A DNA stretch of 64,000 nucleotides from NCBI GenBank assembly GCA_000708835.1, contig DF237084.1, forward strand, positions 2,590 through 66,589. The letters run 5' to 3'. Below the pieces are notes generated by a model. It was not told where the DNA came from. It made no database searches and saw only the letters and a program-made list of their open reading frames with translations. Position 1 is the stretch's first letter. Each line of letters starts with the position of its first letter. Both the position numbers and the translations under genes were made by a program. Shown here one piece after another: positions 22,001 through 34,200 of the stretch. The DNA comes from Klebsormidium nitens. Taxonomy: Eukaryota; Streptophyta; Klebsormidiophyceae; Klebsormidiales; Klebsormidiaceae.

Positions 22001-25000
22001 GCGTCCAGACCACTTCAGAGCACAAGGAGTCCGCACGCACGAGTGTGTTCCAGGGACACCGACGCTTTGACATACGTTCCGCTGGAAACAGCTCAGGAAC
22101 GGGCATGCCATCTGTGAAACTGTGTGTGCTTACCTGTCCCGAAAAGCTGGGCGTCTTGATGACTGTCCTTGCCGCGATCGCGGCTGCGTCCTTGGCCCTC
22201 TTCTCTTCGATGAGGCGCTTCCGCTCCGCTTCCTTTGCGGCCTTGTCCTCCAGCCGTTTCTTGCGTTTCGCCTCCTTCTCGCGCTCCTTAGCCTCCTCTT
22301 TGAGCTGCTTCGCCGTCTTGGGCACCTGCACGAAACGCAATTGGCTTACGTCAGCAGCATGCCAGAGAAGAGAATGGAGTGATACGACTGTAACGATGAT
22401 AGTCCTCGGCTCTCTGTTCACTGTTCAGATCTTGAACCGTCTTGGGCACTGGAGAAGGAGGTGCAGACATCTGCGAAGCTGCAAAGATTTGGTGTCCTTG
22501 CAAACAATCACTTCTCAGTCACCGACTTCCTTACTGCGCATGGTAAGCTTCGGAAAGACCACTACGATCTGACGTTCAACCAGCACAGCGGAGGCGCAGC
22601 CTACGAAGATGAGCAAAAGAAGACGCGCACCATCATAGAGACTCGCAAGTCTACCAAATTATGAAATTACCTCTCTGATTTTGGCCAGCGCCTCCTTGGC
22701 AAGCCGCTCCCGTTTCTTCCGCTCCTCTTCCTCCTTTGCAGCCTGCGCAACGAAGTACAAAGTTTCCAGCGACTAGCTCCCTGGTGAGCACAGATATTAT
22801 GAGGTACGGCTGAAAGGCCTGACACAAGTCCGGTTTCCACCAGAAGGGTCATCCCAGCAGAACTGGAGCACCAACTCAGTGAAGCAACGGTTTGATCATA
22901 CGACCAAGAGGAGATCCGACCAAGCAGGTGTGAGACGCAAGTCCACTTAATATCGGAAAGCCATTGCGGTGCAAGTGGGATACCTCCTCAGTTCAACGAC
23001 GTTTCGATCATCCTGCCAACAGCACAATCGTCCAAGGAACCAGCCAAAAAGCATGCCCGAGCCGAACAAATTTTAACGACAAGCGAAGCTCAAATTGGAT
23101 TCAAACAGTATCCGAGCTCGACCCACCTTGATCGCCCTCTCCCTCTCCTCTTCTTCCTTCTGCTTCCGTTCAGCCTCCAGCCGCTCTTCTTCGGCCTCCC
23201 GTGCTCGTTCCGCCGCCTCCACTTTGTCCCGCGCTTCCTTCTCCCGCCTCTCCTTGTCGGCGGACGCCGAAGTCTGCTTCTGCTTCTGCTTCTGAAGCTT
23301 CTCCTGTACCAGAGCGTTCACGAAATCATGTCAGGCACGAATGAATTTTTACGAAAAGAAAGATTCAAGTTCCGAGGCTTGAGCCCGGCCGCCCACACTT
23401 TCTCCCACGCCTCTTGCTCCCTCCCTCTCCTGATTGGCAGATGCCGAGCTCTGTTTCTGCTTCTGCTTCTCTTTCTGAAGCTTCCCCTGCATCCAACGTG
23501 TTCACGACATGATTACTTCATGAACGAATTGAGTTTCAGAAAGTACAGTAGTGCTCGAGCTCTACTGCCAGGACTTTCGACCAGGCTTATCGCTCCCTCG
23601 TTCGCTTGAAAGCGTTGGCTGTAGTGGGCTCCCGTTCTCGGCCCCTGAAACGCTTCCCTCACGCAGGATGCTTGCAAGGACGTCGTGCGCATGACAAGGC
23701 CAAAGCCCAAACGCCTGCCTCCCCCTATCACACAGTCTTCCCAGCAGGTACACGGCATTGCAAGATCCTAAGCGCCCACCAGTCTCGAAGTGGACTGCTC
23801 GTACATAGGCATATACAAAACTTTTTGGACACAAACAAAGCCCACGAAAGCACCACGAAGGCAGGCGTGCATCCGCACACACTCGAAAAGGGGTCAACTA
23901 ATAGATGCCTGAGCGCTACAATTCCAGAAAACCCTAATATTCTTCATAAACTGGCATCCTCACCTGGTTTTTCCGCTCCTTAAGCTCCTCCTTCTCCTTG
24001 GCCCGCATCTCCTTCGCCTGCTCCTTCTCCTCCTGTTTCTGCTTCTTCGCTCTCGCCCGCTCCTCCCGGATCTCCTCCATCGTTTTCCTCTTGCCGCCGC
24101 TCAGGCCCGCCGCCGCGATCGGCCGCCCATCCTCCTCCTTAACCAAATCCAAAGCCTTAACCAGAACCCGACTTTCTTCTGCGGCTTGCGCTTCTTCGGC
24201 TTCTTTCGCCCACTTGTCCGCTTTGGCGGCGATGGAGTTTTGGGCGGCGACCGCCGCGGCCGCTGCCGCAAGCGCGCGCTGCCCCTTCTGCATGCTCTTC
24301 TTGGACGTCCCTGAGAGATTTCAAGAAACGGGCTCAGTCGATGATCGTCTTGATAGCCTTTCGAGTTTTGTGCAGTGCCTTTTCTTAAAGTGCCGTCTTC
24401 GGACTTTCTGGATTTCAGTTGAGAAACGCGTCACGACTTTGGGTTGGAAACGCAAGCGCAACTGCAAGCTCTTTGTTGAGGAACCTCACAAGACAAAACA
24501 GGAATCTTAGTCTGCTTGAGTTGGGACCTCTTACAACCTCGTGGTGAGACCATTTCAACTGGTGGTCGGGGTTCCAAGTTGATTGAGACAACAGCGTGCT
24601 CCAACGGGGTTCACGTTGATTGAAACAACAACGTGCTCCAACGAACCCCTTGAAGAGAAGTTTAAAGTGGGCCCAACGAAACTCATTTTGGTGCATACAC
24701 ATTCTTCTGGAATCAAAGTGCTGGACATGGACCCTGTACAGAACTATTAGGACTGAAGAGCAATTCAAATGGACCCAACAGATGACCGCAGTAGCCGCAC
24801 TTCGAATCCCAAATATTATTGTAAGGAATGAAAGCTCACGTATGAGCGCAATTGGCTTGTCCTCCGCCACTGGCGACGGCATCCGTTCTGTTTGCTTGGT
24901 CGGCCGCGACCCCATCAGATCCTCTACCGTCAACTCGATCAGTTCCGGCGGGAACGGCGGAAGCGACTCCCGCTTTGCCGCTTTTCCTTCTGCAAGCAAC

Positions 25001-27211
25001 GCCCGGCGCTCCCTCGCTGACCTCAGCGCCTGCACGCGCCGCGCCGTGATCGAGCCCTTATATCGGAGAACGCTGGGCCGCCGGGGGAGCGCCATTTTGC
25101 ACCGGGAATAGGCGCTTGAAGCTGCTTCTGACAGCGTTCTGGGATTCAGGTCGAGGCACAGGTCTGGTTGCATCGCCCGTAGTGACCTGGCCTCCAACTC
25201 TAGTTGCTCCTGGTAGGAGAGTTTCGCTTCCTTCCCAAGCCTGGACGTCTCTTTGATTATGCTCTCAGTGTCTGGCCGGAGCAACAGCTTATGGACGATA
25301 GGAGGGCGGGGGATCCCTTTGGGGGTGCCTGCGCTGCCCTGCGACGGTCCCACCCTGCAGTCCCGGTAGTCCCGAAGCTCCACAATAAGGCAGCCGTCGA
25401 TATAAGTGCACGGGAGCTCGCTGATCATCTCCGCTGGGATGCAGCCCCGGTCTAACGCTTTTAGAAACCCCTCGGTTGCTCGGTTGATGGGATAAGCGGG
25501 CAGCTTAGACACGGTCTTATAAGCTGGATATTTTCCGTCTTTTTCGGTGGGGGTGTCGAGGGAAAACTCGGAGGAAAGGAGGTTGACCGCAAAAGAGACG
25601 GGTAGATCGGGGAGGTGGTCCAGCAGAAAGGCGCCACCTGACGGACGTGCGGCGCGCGCAGCGCGCAAGAAGCTACGCAGCGACTTGTGGCCCTTGAGAA
25701 TCTGTAAGAATCGAGAAGGGGCCAGAAAAGTGAAAGTACTGTAGTGGATATAGGAAGGGGAGGGAGGGCACAGTTGTTTAAGGGTAGAACTTTGGATTGA
25801 TTTCACAGGATCTTGAGGGCGGGGCAAGCTCTCTGTGCTTCACAAGGGAGACATTATTTTGAGCAAGCAAGGGGACTCTGAAGCGAGGCAGATTTGAAGA
25901 AACGAGGGGATCCAGAGGCAGCATTTCAAAAGCTGCCCCACTTGCCGTACGACTTTAGCGCGTCCTTTCAACGCCGCATAATCTAGATTGCAGTCGAGAA
26001 GGCATCAAATCCTCTTGCGATGTGCAAGGGAGCTGACCTGGTCATTCCGTTTCCTCTTGGCGCTCAGTCTCTCGCCCTTGGGCGACTTCAGGACACCGTT
26101 CCCCAACGGCTGCGTGCTCTCTCGGCTGCTACTACGCTGCAGGATCGACAGTCCAGGCCAGTTGGTTAAGCAAAGATTCGCCAGTGGATCTCAGCGATGA
26201 GGCCTGACAAGCGCAAGTTGCCTAGCATGCCTTCATGAAACACTTGAAGCCTTTTGATGTTTAAGGCTACCTCCATGCAGTTTATTGGTTCTTGGGCATA
26301 AAGAAGCTGCTTCAGCTTTGTGAGTAGTATGATTTGAAAATGAAACCACTGTTCTGCGAAGCATTAAGCTCAACTTCTGAGCTCATGTCTTAAGAGTGGC
26401 AAGCTGGAGATAGACAACCACCACCTTTGCTGTATTGATTGGATGCTTAGTGCTGTGTAAGCTGATTGACCAGTAAGCCCCCCTGCACCAAACTTCTGAT
26501 ACACTGCTGCTTTACAGAAAGTCTCTCTGCAATCATTGCACGCCAGAAAGTAGGAAAAGGCTGCTAGGGAATGCCTTCAATCGCACCAAGGAAGGACGGA
26601 GATAGAAACGACATTCCGGTTTGCAATTGGTGCAAAATCCAAAATTTCTTACATTTGCTTCTACTGAAAAGCCAGCGCAAAAAGTGCAGAATGCAGAGCT
26701 CGGCCCCAATCTTCTGCGTGCTAAAAATGGATCACATGCAGGCCAGTGATGACAGTCAGGTTGACAAGCAAGACCACTCTCGCCATCAAGTGAGACAAAG
26801 TGCTCCCCAATCGCTTCTCTGGAATCAATCCAGTCAGAAGCAAACAGCTAATCACTCTTTTCCTGTCCATTGATCGAGACATAGCGCTCCCCATCGCTTC
26901 TGGCTATTGGCAGCCAGCAAAGTAATCTTTGTTGTGTTACACCAATCATTGCTCACCGGCCGATTTCCATCCAACTGCGACCTGCCATCGTCCGAGACGT
27001 TTCCATCTTGAACTTTTGCAGGACTTGGTTCCGCAACCGACGGTTCTCTTGCAAGTCCACTCCCAGCCGACTCTTGCTTGACAGCATCCTGCATCTCGCT
27101 CTTTTTTCCATCTGATGGGGGTGACGGCTTTGGACTACTGTAATTGCGCTTCGGCCCCACTCCCAGCCTCCGGAAAGCCGGCTTCTGCAGCCGGAAAGAG
27201 ACGCCCACCAT
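10057..27211 (-). CDS. SPT20: SPT20 homologue, SAGA complex subunit (plant type)
   Basis: Sixteen exons, listed from the start codon: 27211-26957, 26136-26038, 25701-24840, 24310-23964, 23303-23127, 22742-22671, 22325-22134, 21663-21518, 21012-20783, 17124-16907, 16414-16246, 15595-15261, 14425-14291, 13491-13141, 12720-12139 and 11643-10057. All junction phases agree. The N-terminus MVGVSFRLQKPAFRR resembles the plant SPT20/PHL start. The Spt20 core is in exon 3 (residues about 119-406), with SFAVNLLSSEFSLDTP, YIDGCLIVELRDYRDC near residues 218-233, HKLLLRPDTESI and PDLCLDLNPRTL. Exons 4-7 encode a Lys/Glu-rich, probably helical region. Exon 10 has MVVYRHLRLFLFGRPQD. Exons 12-16 form a long Gln/Pro-rich tail. 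Known role: scaffold of the SAGA transcriptional coactivator in the nucleus. The last exon holds an N gap, so total length is uncertain (around 1,700 residues). Exons 5, 9, 10, 12 and 13 have decayed edge copies in neighbouring introns. Confidence 0.92.
10594..11226. other. Assembly gap (575 N) flanked by identical 29-base ends
   Basis: Bases 10623-11197 are N. The 29 bases before the gap (10594-10622) and the 29 after (11198-11226) are identical and end in an 8-G run. This is typical of two contig ends that overlap and were never merged, or of a collapsed repeat. The gap lies inside SPT20 exon 16, in the Gln/Pro/Gly-rich tail. On the minus strand both flanks read PPGGQVNL. Confidence 0.95.
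13990..14200 (-). repeat. Decayed copies of the SPT20 exon 13 donor end, in intron 13
   Basis: The real exon end (donor AC at 14289-14290 on the plus strand) has the flank AGCGTGCGAC then CTGCTG. The same flank recurs at 14150-14200 with the boundary at 14159-14160 (offset 130). It recurs more weakly at 14006-14030 with the boundary at 14012-14013 (offset 147 from the previous copy). Each copy keeps a CTGCTG-rich continuation matching the Gln codons of the exon end. Confidence 0.7.
14538..14600 (-). repeat. Decayed copy of the SPT20 exon 13 acceptor end, in intron 12
   Basis: Bases 14556-14574 match the first bases of exon 13 (CGCCTGCCGGTGCTGCAT on the plus strand, real copy ending at 14425). 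The intronic flank with GACGTCAG is also shared. The offset is 149 bases. It encodes MQHRQAQLQ against the real MQHRQAQQQ. Confidence 0.8.
15112..15150 (-). repeat. Probable decayed copy of the SPT20 exon 12 donor end
   Basis: The plus-strand bases CTTCACCTGTTGTTGCTCCAG resemble the exon 12 end at 15254-15275 (CCTCACCTGCTGTTGCTGCAG). The splice boundary is conserved at an offset of 142 bases. The match is short and in Gln-codon sequence, so chance similarity is possible. Confidence 0.5.
17172..17252 (-). repeat. Decayed copy of the SPT20 exon 10 acceptor end, in intron 9
   Basis: About 78 bases match the start of exon 10 (17124 downward). The real TMVVYRHLRLFLFGRP segment is matched by TMVVYRHLLLSCLGA. 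The AG acceptor is conserved (CTG at 17250-17252 on the plus strand) at an offset of 125 bases. Confidence 0.88.
17253..20480. other. Bulk of the 3.66 kb SPT20 intron 9
   Basis: Intron 9 runs from 17125 to 20782 and is by far the longest in the gene. Apart from the exon 10 copy at its 3' end and two exon 9 copies at its 5' end, I find no nested gene or RNA gene. The longest open frame in it (18719-19246, minus) has no domain character. Confidence 0.5.
20478..20782 (-). repeat. Two tandem decayed copies of the SPT20 exon 9 donor end, in intron 9
   Basis: The real exon ends at 20783, with the donor at 20781-20782. Copies have their boundaries at 20634-20635 and 20490-20491, so the period is 147 and then 144 bases. 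Each copy repeats about 75 bases. It includes the splice boundary, the KAEARP(A/V)PG-coding end and the intronic flank (AACTGCCAAAGAGAGGGCTT against AAGTGCCAAATAGAGGGCTT). The bases between units are also related, so whole units were duplicated in tandem. Confidence 0.9.
21110..21187 (-). repeat. Decayed copy of the SPT20 exon 9 acceptor end, in intron 8
   Basis: About 72 bases match the start of exon 9. DLQPKPPK is retained and then a stop appears. More distal similarity runs through a GCGCATTGACGG / GCGCATCGACGG block. The acceptor AG is conserved at an offset of 169 bases. Exon 9 thus has copies on both sides. Confidence 0.85.
23425..23545 (-). repeat. Decayed copy of the SPT20 exon 5 acceptor end, in intron 4
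   Basis: The exon 5 start (23303 downward, Gln/Lys codons read as TGCTTCTGCTTCTG on the plus strand) and about 55 bases of intron flank recur with the boundary at 23486-23487, an offset of 183 bases. The flank shares GTTCACGA, CATG and ATGAA(C/T)GAATT blocks. Confidence 0.8.
26790..26900 (-). repeat. Short duplication in SPT20 intron 1
   Basis: GAGACAAAGTGCTCCCCAAT at 26791-26810 recurs as CGAGACATAGCGCTCCCCAT near 26876-26895, each followed by CGCTTCTC/CGCTTCTG. The offset is about 84 bases. It lies near the donor of exon 1 but does not include exon sequence. Confidence 0.6.
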
Positions 27212-28245
27212 TGTTAAGCCACCGCACCAGCAAATTCTAGTCCACTACATCGGTCCAAGGGGAATGCCTACAGCTGGCTGCTGTGTGCATGCGCCATTGC
27301 TCTCCCTCGCGCATATCCTCCCTGTTCTTGCACTCAGGTTTGGGAGCTCCCTCCGATCCGCACACGAAAGCAAGGAAAACCCTAACTCCCACCCTCAAAC
27401 TTAGAGTGCAATTAGGTTGGATACTTGAATATGCAGGCAGCGACAACGAACGAAAAGCTTGAAGTTGTGTTATTGTTACCACGCGCGCTGCAGCCTGATC
27501 CGGATGCATGCATGATGTCAATGATGATTTCTGGCCCTCTGCCACTGGGAGGCGCGCTTTGCTAGGCTGAGCTGTGCAGAATTTGTGCCAGCGGGCTGGA
27601 AATTGTAGGCTTCTCCGCACAGGTTCTTGCCCAACACTTGTGCTGGGGTGCCATCATTGTCAATGGCGGCACGCGTTCACCTTAGTTTTGCCCTTGGGTA
27701 AGTTCTGCTTCCTTTTTCAAATCTCAAATGATGGCGCACACATGCGCAGGCACTGAACTTTTCAAGCTTCCGGACTAGTGAGATACTCACTTTGAATGGC
27801 TGATGATCTGGTCGCTTAGTGCTTTGAAAGGCTGCTGATTCCGAAAGCGCCCTTCGCAATGCTCTCAATCGAAATGATGCTGTGCAGCTCACGTAGAAAT
27901 TGGCTCCGCCAACTCGTTCGAATATGATTTGAATCTTCAACCATCATCATCGATCTTACAACCGCTGATGCCACCAACATGACCACCAATAAGAGGTCTT
28001 GGGAATCTTTCTTCGCCCTGGCATCCCCATCTTCTCTTGATTGGCTGCTTTTGTTCCTTGGCGCTGTATGCATACTAACAAATCACCCGCTATCTTCTCT
28101 CACCATGGCCCCTTCTCTACATTGCCCGCCGTTCGGATTGCTGACAGCATCGATGTGTCAAAACATACTTTTTCTTTGCTTTGCAGGCTGACATTTTAGC
28201 TCAAATCCTTCAAGTCCACCCACCATTCTTGGGGGGGTGCCAAAA
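27212..28245. promoter_or_regulatory. Shared upstream region of SPT20 and the poly(A) polymerase gene
   Basis: The two genes are head-to-head with 1.03 kb between start codons. Both promoters and 5' UTRs must lie here. I see no further coding sequence and no motif that I can name with confidence. Confidence 0.5.
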
Positions 28246-31200
28246 ATGGAGGACTTCCAGCCCCCCGCTGATGCCGAGGAAGATTCTGGCCTATGGACGT
28301 CCTTCGACATTCCGCCCCCCCAAGAACCTGAACCCCCTCCTGGACCCCCCCCCTCCCGCCCCTGCCTTCGTACCCCCCCCTGCCGGCAGGCCCGGCCCTC
28401 CAGCAGCTCTCAGTGTTGCACCACGAGATAGTGGCGCTTGTGAAAAGACTGGAGCTGACCCCCCAGGAAGTGCAGGAAAGGCAGGAAGCGGTTGGGATCA
28501 TAAGAGATGTGGCGCAGGAGGTCTGGCCGTACGCTCAGGTAAGTTTGGTTATGTCCCTTGAAGTGCGCCCTTGTCAGTGTAAGAGAAGCGCTCCTTGTGT
28601 CTCTCGATAGAACCTCAAACGGACCACACTTTGGTGGTGTGGTTTCGAAGTTTCTTATCTCCAGTGTACAATGACGAAAGGGCTTTTCTACTGATTTCTG
28701 CTCACGTGTCAAAAGGGTGGGATGCCTGTGGTACTTGGTGGACTCTGAAGGAAGCGGTCAGTAAGGCACGCAGTTTGCAGTGGTGACCGAACACGTCCGA
28801 ACTAGCCTCAAGACAAAAGCAGTCTTCATTCGTGGTGCTTTGTCATCACACAGCGCTAATTGAAAATCGACTGCTGCTTACACTCAAAGCTAAACATTCC
28901 TTATCCCGTCTTCAACAAAGAACGGAGCCGCATAACCGAGCCAAGGTGCTTAATTCAGGCAATCAAGTAAAGGCGACAAAGACCCGACTAAAGGGGAAGG
29001 ATACATTTTTGGCCAGGCCTGAACACTCAAATCCTTTGATCAGGTGGTTATGTTTGGTTCTTCTGCCACGGTTTCGCTCACTGCAAAAGCGCTTTCGGCC
29101 TTGTCGTGTGCTCAAAAACGATTCGAGTACCTCTATGTTTGGCCAGGTGATTATGTTTGGTTCTTCTGCCACGGGTCTGGCGCACTGTGGGAGCGATCTC
29201 GACCTTGTCGTGTGCGGCTCCGAGACCCGGCGTTCGCGCATGCCCCCCGTCCGGGAGTGGCTGTCGGCAATGAAGGGCTGCCTCAAAGGCTGGCAGCTGT
29301 GCTCCAAGGTGGAGACGGTGCCAAATGCCAAGGTAACCAGGATGTGTTGGCAGGCTATTTTGTTGGGTTCAGATATCAAGCACTGAAAACTTTGTTTCGA
29401 CGCCACAACTTCATCTTCTTCGGCGCCACAAAGTTGGGTGGTTATCGACCTTTCTTGTAGTGTCTGGTGTTGTCGTCAAAGGTTTGCAAAATCTTTGTTC
29501 AGGGGAAAAGAAAGGCGACCTCAAACGGATATGCCTCAAAACAGGGATTCGTTGCAGCAGGCCAATCTGAGCAGTTTCGGGTATCCGGGTCTTGACGGTA
29601 CTGCTGACTTTTGTTAATGTCAGTCTGCTGCTCTGAAACCGGAAGCTCGACGCAGGTCCCCATCGTAAAATGCGTCCTCCATCAGCCAAAGCTCGCCGTC
29701 GACATCGCCTTCTTTGTCATGAACGGGCCGAACGCCGTGCCATTCATCCGGCAGCAGGTGCAGAAGTACGCACCCCTACGCGACCTCTGTCTGGTAAGGG
29801 GGGCCGCTTCTTAACTTTTCTCTCAAAGTTCTCATAGGCTGTTCTTGGTCTGGCTCCGGATCTCTGGATTTAGTCAGCCCCATGCCCATTCCGATGCACA
29901 GATCAATGGGGTGTAATGGAAGTTCTTTGTAGTTCTCATGCCATGTTTTCGTTGATGGCCGTGAGCGTGGTCCGCTGCTCATATGTTCTTGCGTCCCTGC
30001 ACTTGCCAAGAGAGAGTTTTTTCTGAGTTGTACTTCTGGCTGCTTCGTCCCACCAACGCCAGGCCAGCACGTCCCGCCTGTTGAGAGAGCGTTTATTAAT
30101 CTATGCTGTATGGCATTCGCAGAGCTTCTAAGATCGAACACGCTGCTGGGATCAGCGGCTCCAAGTCGAGCCGCATGAACTTTTTCTCAACTTTTCCTGA
30201 GCTTTCGTCTGGACACCCGGTTAAGTGCCTCATGCGCCTCCTCCAGAAGCGTGGCACGAAGATGACGTCACGCGTGACGTCATGCGCAGGTGCTCAAGTG
30301 CCTGCTGGGCCAGAACGGGCTGCAGGAAGTGTACACGGGCGGCATCGGCAGCTATTGCCTCCTCAACATGATCGTTGCGCACCTGCAGGTCAGCTCCCTC
30401 TTTCCGGATCCACTCAGAATAACGTTTTTAAATCAGACGGATGCTTAGACCAACAGGGTTATGGCCCTGTCCACGCACCTCCCTAACCTGCCCTAACCCC
30501 GTACCTAAATGCACCCGTCTCGGTTTTTGTTCCCGTGTATTTTCAGGACCTGCAGGTCGGCGCTGCTCCCGACTGATACGTTTTTCGAAACTCGACAATA
30601 TGGAATATAATACAAGCGACTCATCGGCCGGTTTGCTTCCTCGCAACCCTGACAGATTTTGGCTCATCGAGATTTTCGCAGCCGCTGTACGTCAGCACAG
30701 CCCTGACTGCTCGGGGGTCTACGTTTCTTGTTTCAAGAGCAATCTTTGATTGGGTGAGATACCCGGGGGTAGAGAAGGGCGAACAAATCCAAAAGGTTAC
30801 ACAGCGTTTGGTCCGCTTCTATCCTGCGCAGATCCGTGCAAATTTTCAAGGTTTCAGGATGCAGGGGATTGCGTGGCACAGCGATTCGCAAAAGGCAGTC
30901 TGTCCCAACGGTGCTTTTTCTTTGTTTCCAGAATACGGACCCCGCTTCTCAGCACGACCTTGGCACACTGCTGCTCGGGTTTTTGCGGCGCTACGACATC
31001 CAGCATAACTACGCTACGGATGTTGTCGCCATCAAGCCCGGAATCCGCCGGAACAAGGTGAGGCACGCCTCCCTGTCTTTCAGCAGACGGAAGCTCTTAG
31101 CGAATGCCTCCTCTCTCAACTGCCGTATAGTGCGACTTGAGTCGGTTTGTGAGTGGCCTCGGAAGGGCTAACTTCTCGGCCTTGAGTTGGCGACTGTGTG

Positions 31201-34200
31201 AGGCCCTTGGGCGAGTTTCCAGAGATGCCGACAGAATCGAGACAAGGAAGCGAGGAGAAGTTTAGGCTAAGTCGTCTCTTATCCTGTTGCAGTTCAGTCG
31301 CAACTGGGTCTCACCGCAGGACCCAAACCTTTTATCCGTAGAAGACCCACAGAATCCAAGTGAGTTGAAAACCAACATTGAGCCGCTTCTTCGCTGTATC
31401 TGGAGGTCTGTACTTCGTGTAGTGGACTTTAGCAACGCTTCCGAGCCTTCTCTCTAGGAGTGCCTGAAAAGAGCTCGGGCGCCAGACTGTATTGTAGGGC
31501 AAAGCAGGTCGAGTCGCTTATTGATGATTGTCCAGAACTGATTCGCGGTAAGCACTGTTTATGTAGATACTTCTCACCGTGGGCCAATTTTTTGCACTGG
31601 CAAACGTGGTTATGAGATTGATCTGACAATGCATCTTGTTAGACAAACCCGCATTCGCTCCCACAATGGTTTCACGAGCCTTACGTGTTGCACGTCAGTT
31701 CTGCGAGCCTCCAATCGAGCGAACACATGTTTCCTTCTTCTTGAAGAAAGTTGGATACTTTATCTGGCAAGGTACATCGTGAAGGTGAGGGTGACAGACT
31801 TGTTGAGCAGCTAATGCCAGACGTTCCGGGGCGACCCGCTCCGTCCTTCTATGTTCTCTGGCGGAATGAACCGAGTCGTGAACCAATTCAATCCTGACGT
31901 CGGCATCTGTGCAGGCCAGGACATTGGGAAGGCCTCCTTCCGCATTGATGACGTCCGAGCCCTCTTCTCTCGTGTCCGCTATGCGCTGGAAGCACATTGG
32001 AACCGCCCGGGGCTCATAAGAGAGGTCGTTGACGTAAGTATTCAAGTCAGATCACGAGTCTTACTTTACTTGCGACTCTTGCGGGCTTTGTACTTGAAAA
32101 GCGTCGTTGATCCGGCTAATTGTCCCGAAGTCTTCCCTTTGTGGCGAGTCACTTGTCCAGAACTTGGATTTGACTGTCTCGTTTCGAACGCCAGTCAATG
32201 TCCCGGTTACAATCCGGATGTTGCATCCTAGGAGCAGACCGTTGAGTCCATTCCCCGCTGTACGCTTCAAGAGGGCCATCAATGCGTTTGTGAGAGATGT
32301 GAATGCTCGGACCTGTGACCCGGTCAGTAGTCTTCGGTCATGCAAGCAGCAAGATGTTCAAAATTTGGAACTGATGGAGAGCCCAATTGTAATCATCAGA
32401 TTACAAATTTGATGCCAAGCAGCCGAAGCCTGTTTTTGTCTCCCCGCTGTCTATCGGGTTGGCTCGTCTGATATCCCTTTCTCAAGTTTCCTCTCTTACG
32501 GCTATGTCCCAACCCCACCGTCTTGATTCCGTCAAAGCCGCCATGCTCTCTCACATCGACTCCTGGCTTCTTAGTTCCGATTACTTTATTGTACTCTGCT
32601 CTCTACCCTTCTTCGTGCTCTCTGTCTTTTCCTACACTATGGTCTGGCCACATGTTTCACTCCCCCATGAAATCGATGTTGTTTGTCGCGGCCGTAAAGA
32701 ATCTTGGGCCGCTCCTTGCAGATTGACAGAGATCGAATGCACTTAGTAGACGGCCCGGTCCTCCACAAGGGCAACAAAAAGCGCAAACAGGGCCATGCCC
32801 CGTGGCAGGGGGCTCCCGGTGGCCCTGCCGAGCCCCCCCCGAACAAGAAACGGAAGCAAAACGCCCCCGGGGCAACTCAGAACGCAAACCCCTTCCCTCC
32901 AGTCGCTGCTAAGAAACAGAAACTTGCCAAAAGCGGGGGACTGCAGTCCGCCAGGGATTTGCACCTTAACAAGCATAGTCAGCAGAAGGGCGTGTACGTA
33001 AACCCTCACGTTTGGGATAAGAGCACGGAACAGCCAGCGAAGCGAAGCGCATTTGATGGGGGGGCTGTGGAGGCGATGCTGAAACCGGTCAAGGGTGCGG
33101 GAACGCTGGACACGTGGCTTTCTTCCGGAAGGGCGGAAAGCAGTCCCGGGATCGGAGTCCTAAAGGATGGCATTGGCGGGGGAACCGCAGTCCGCGTTAC
33201 ACCGAGACAGGAGGAGTGGATGAGTGGTCCTGGCGGCAGCAGTGTGAACGGGCACCAGACTCTGCCGGGCTACCCCAGCAATGGAGGCGCCAGTTCTTGG
33301 GCGGGTTTGAAAGGAGGGGGGGCGAAGTCGACTGGTGTGAATAGCCCCGAAGGTCGACCTCTTAACGGGAACAATGCCTTGAGTTTCGCAGGAGCGGTCC
33401 AGAAAGCCTGCGAGGCGACCATTGCGGGGGGGTTCTGGTCGGGACTGCCGCTGAGCGGGAGCGCCAATCCCGCGCAGTCCGCTGAGAAGCTGACACGTGG
33501 CTTGGTTAACGACGGGGGTTTGCATAACCTGGGGCCGCGGTTCAGTGGCGTCAGCGAAGGTTGCGGGCCCGAAAATGCAGCGGGGGAGTGGAAAAAGCTG
33601 GACAAGGACGAGGAGGGTTTCGTTACGCGTCCGGTGGACGGCGCCGGTGAAGGGTGGATTGATGGGTTGCCGCACGACTCAAGACTGCCAAATGAACGGA
33701 CTCGATTCGACGGACCACCGGAAACGGAAAGTGAGGCAACGGGTTGCAGAGCGGCTGGGGTTCATACGGACAGAGAAGGGAATGGCGGACGGAGTCACGT
33801 TCCGGAGAGGAGTTACGGAATGCCGACAGCGCGAACGCAAACGAGCGGAGGAGAGCTTTGGCCGGGGGCAACCGTTGAGCCATCCCTGAGCGAGGGGAGT
33901 TTGCGGTTGCCGTTGCGTGATGACGTCATGCCGGCGTCGGAAAACAAGGTCACGGACGAGGCGGTGTGGGAACGCGTCGTGGACGGAAACGGAGTTCCGG
34001 TTCCGAAGGCGGAGGCAGTTGCGGCGCTGCGAGCCCAGCGGAAACGGTTCTTGCAGCGGGACGTGACCGCGCAGGCTTTGGCCGAGTTGAAGCTCAGCCC
34101 CTACGCGCCACGTGTCAGAGAGGGGTTCTGCCAGCTGGCACGAATCATGGTCCGGGGAGGTGACGCAGTGCAAGGGGTTCCAGCCAAGGCAAAGAAGCCG

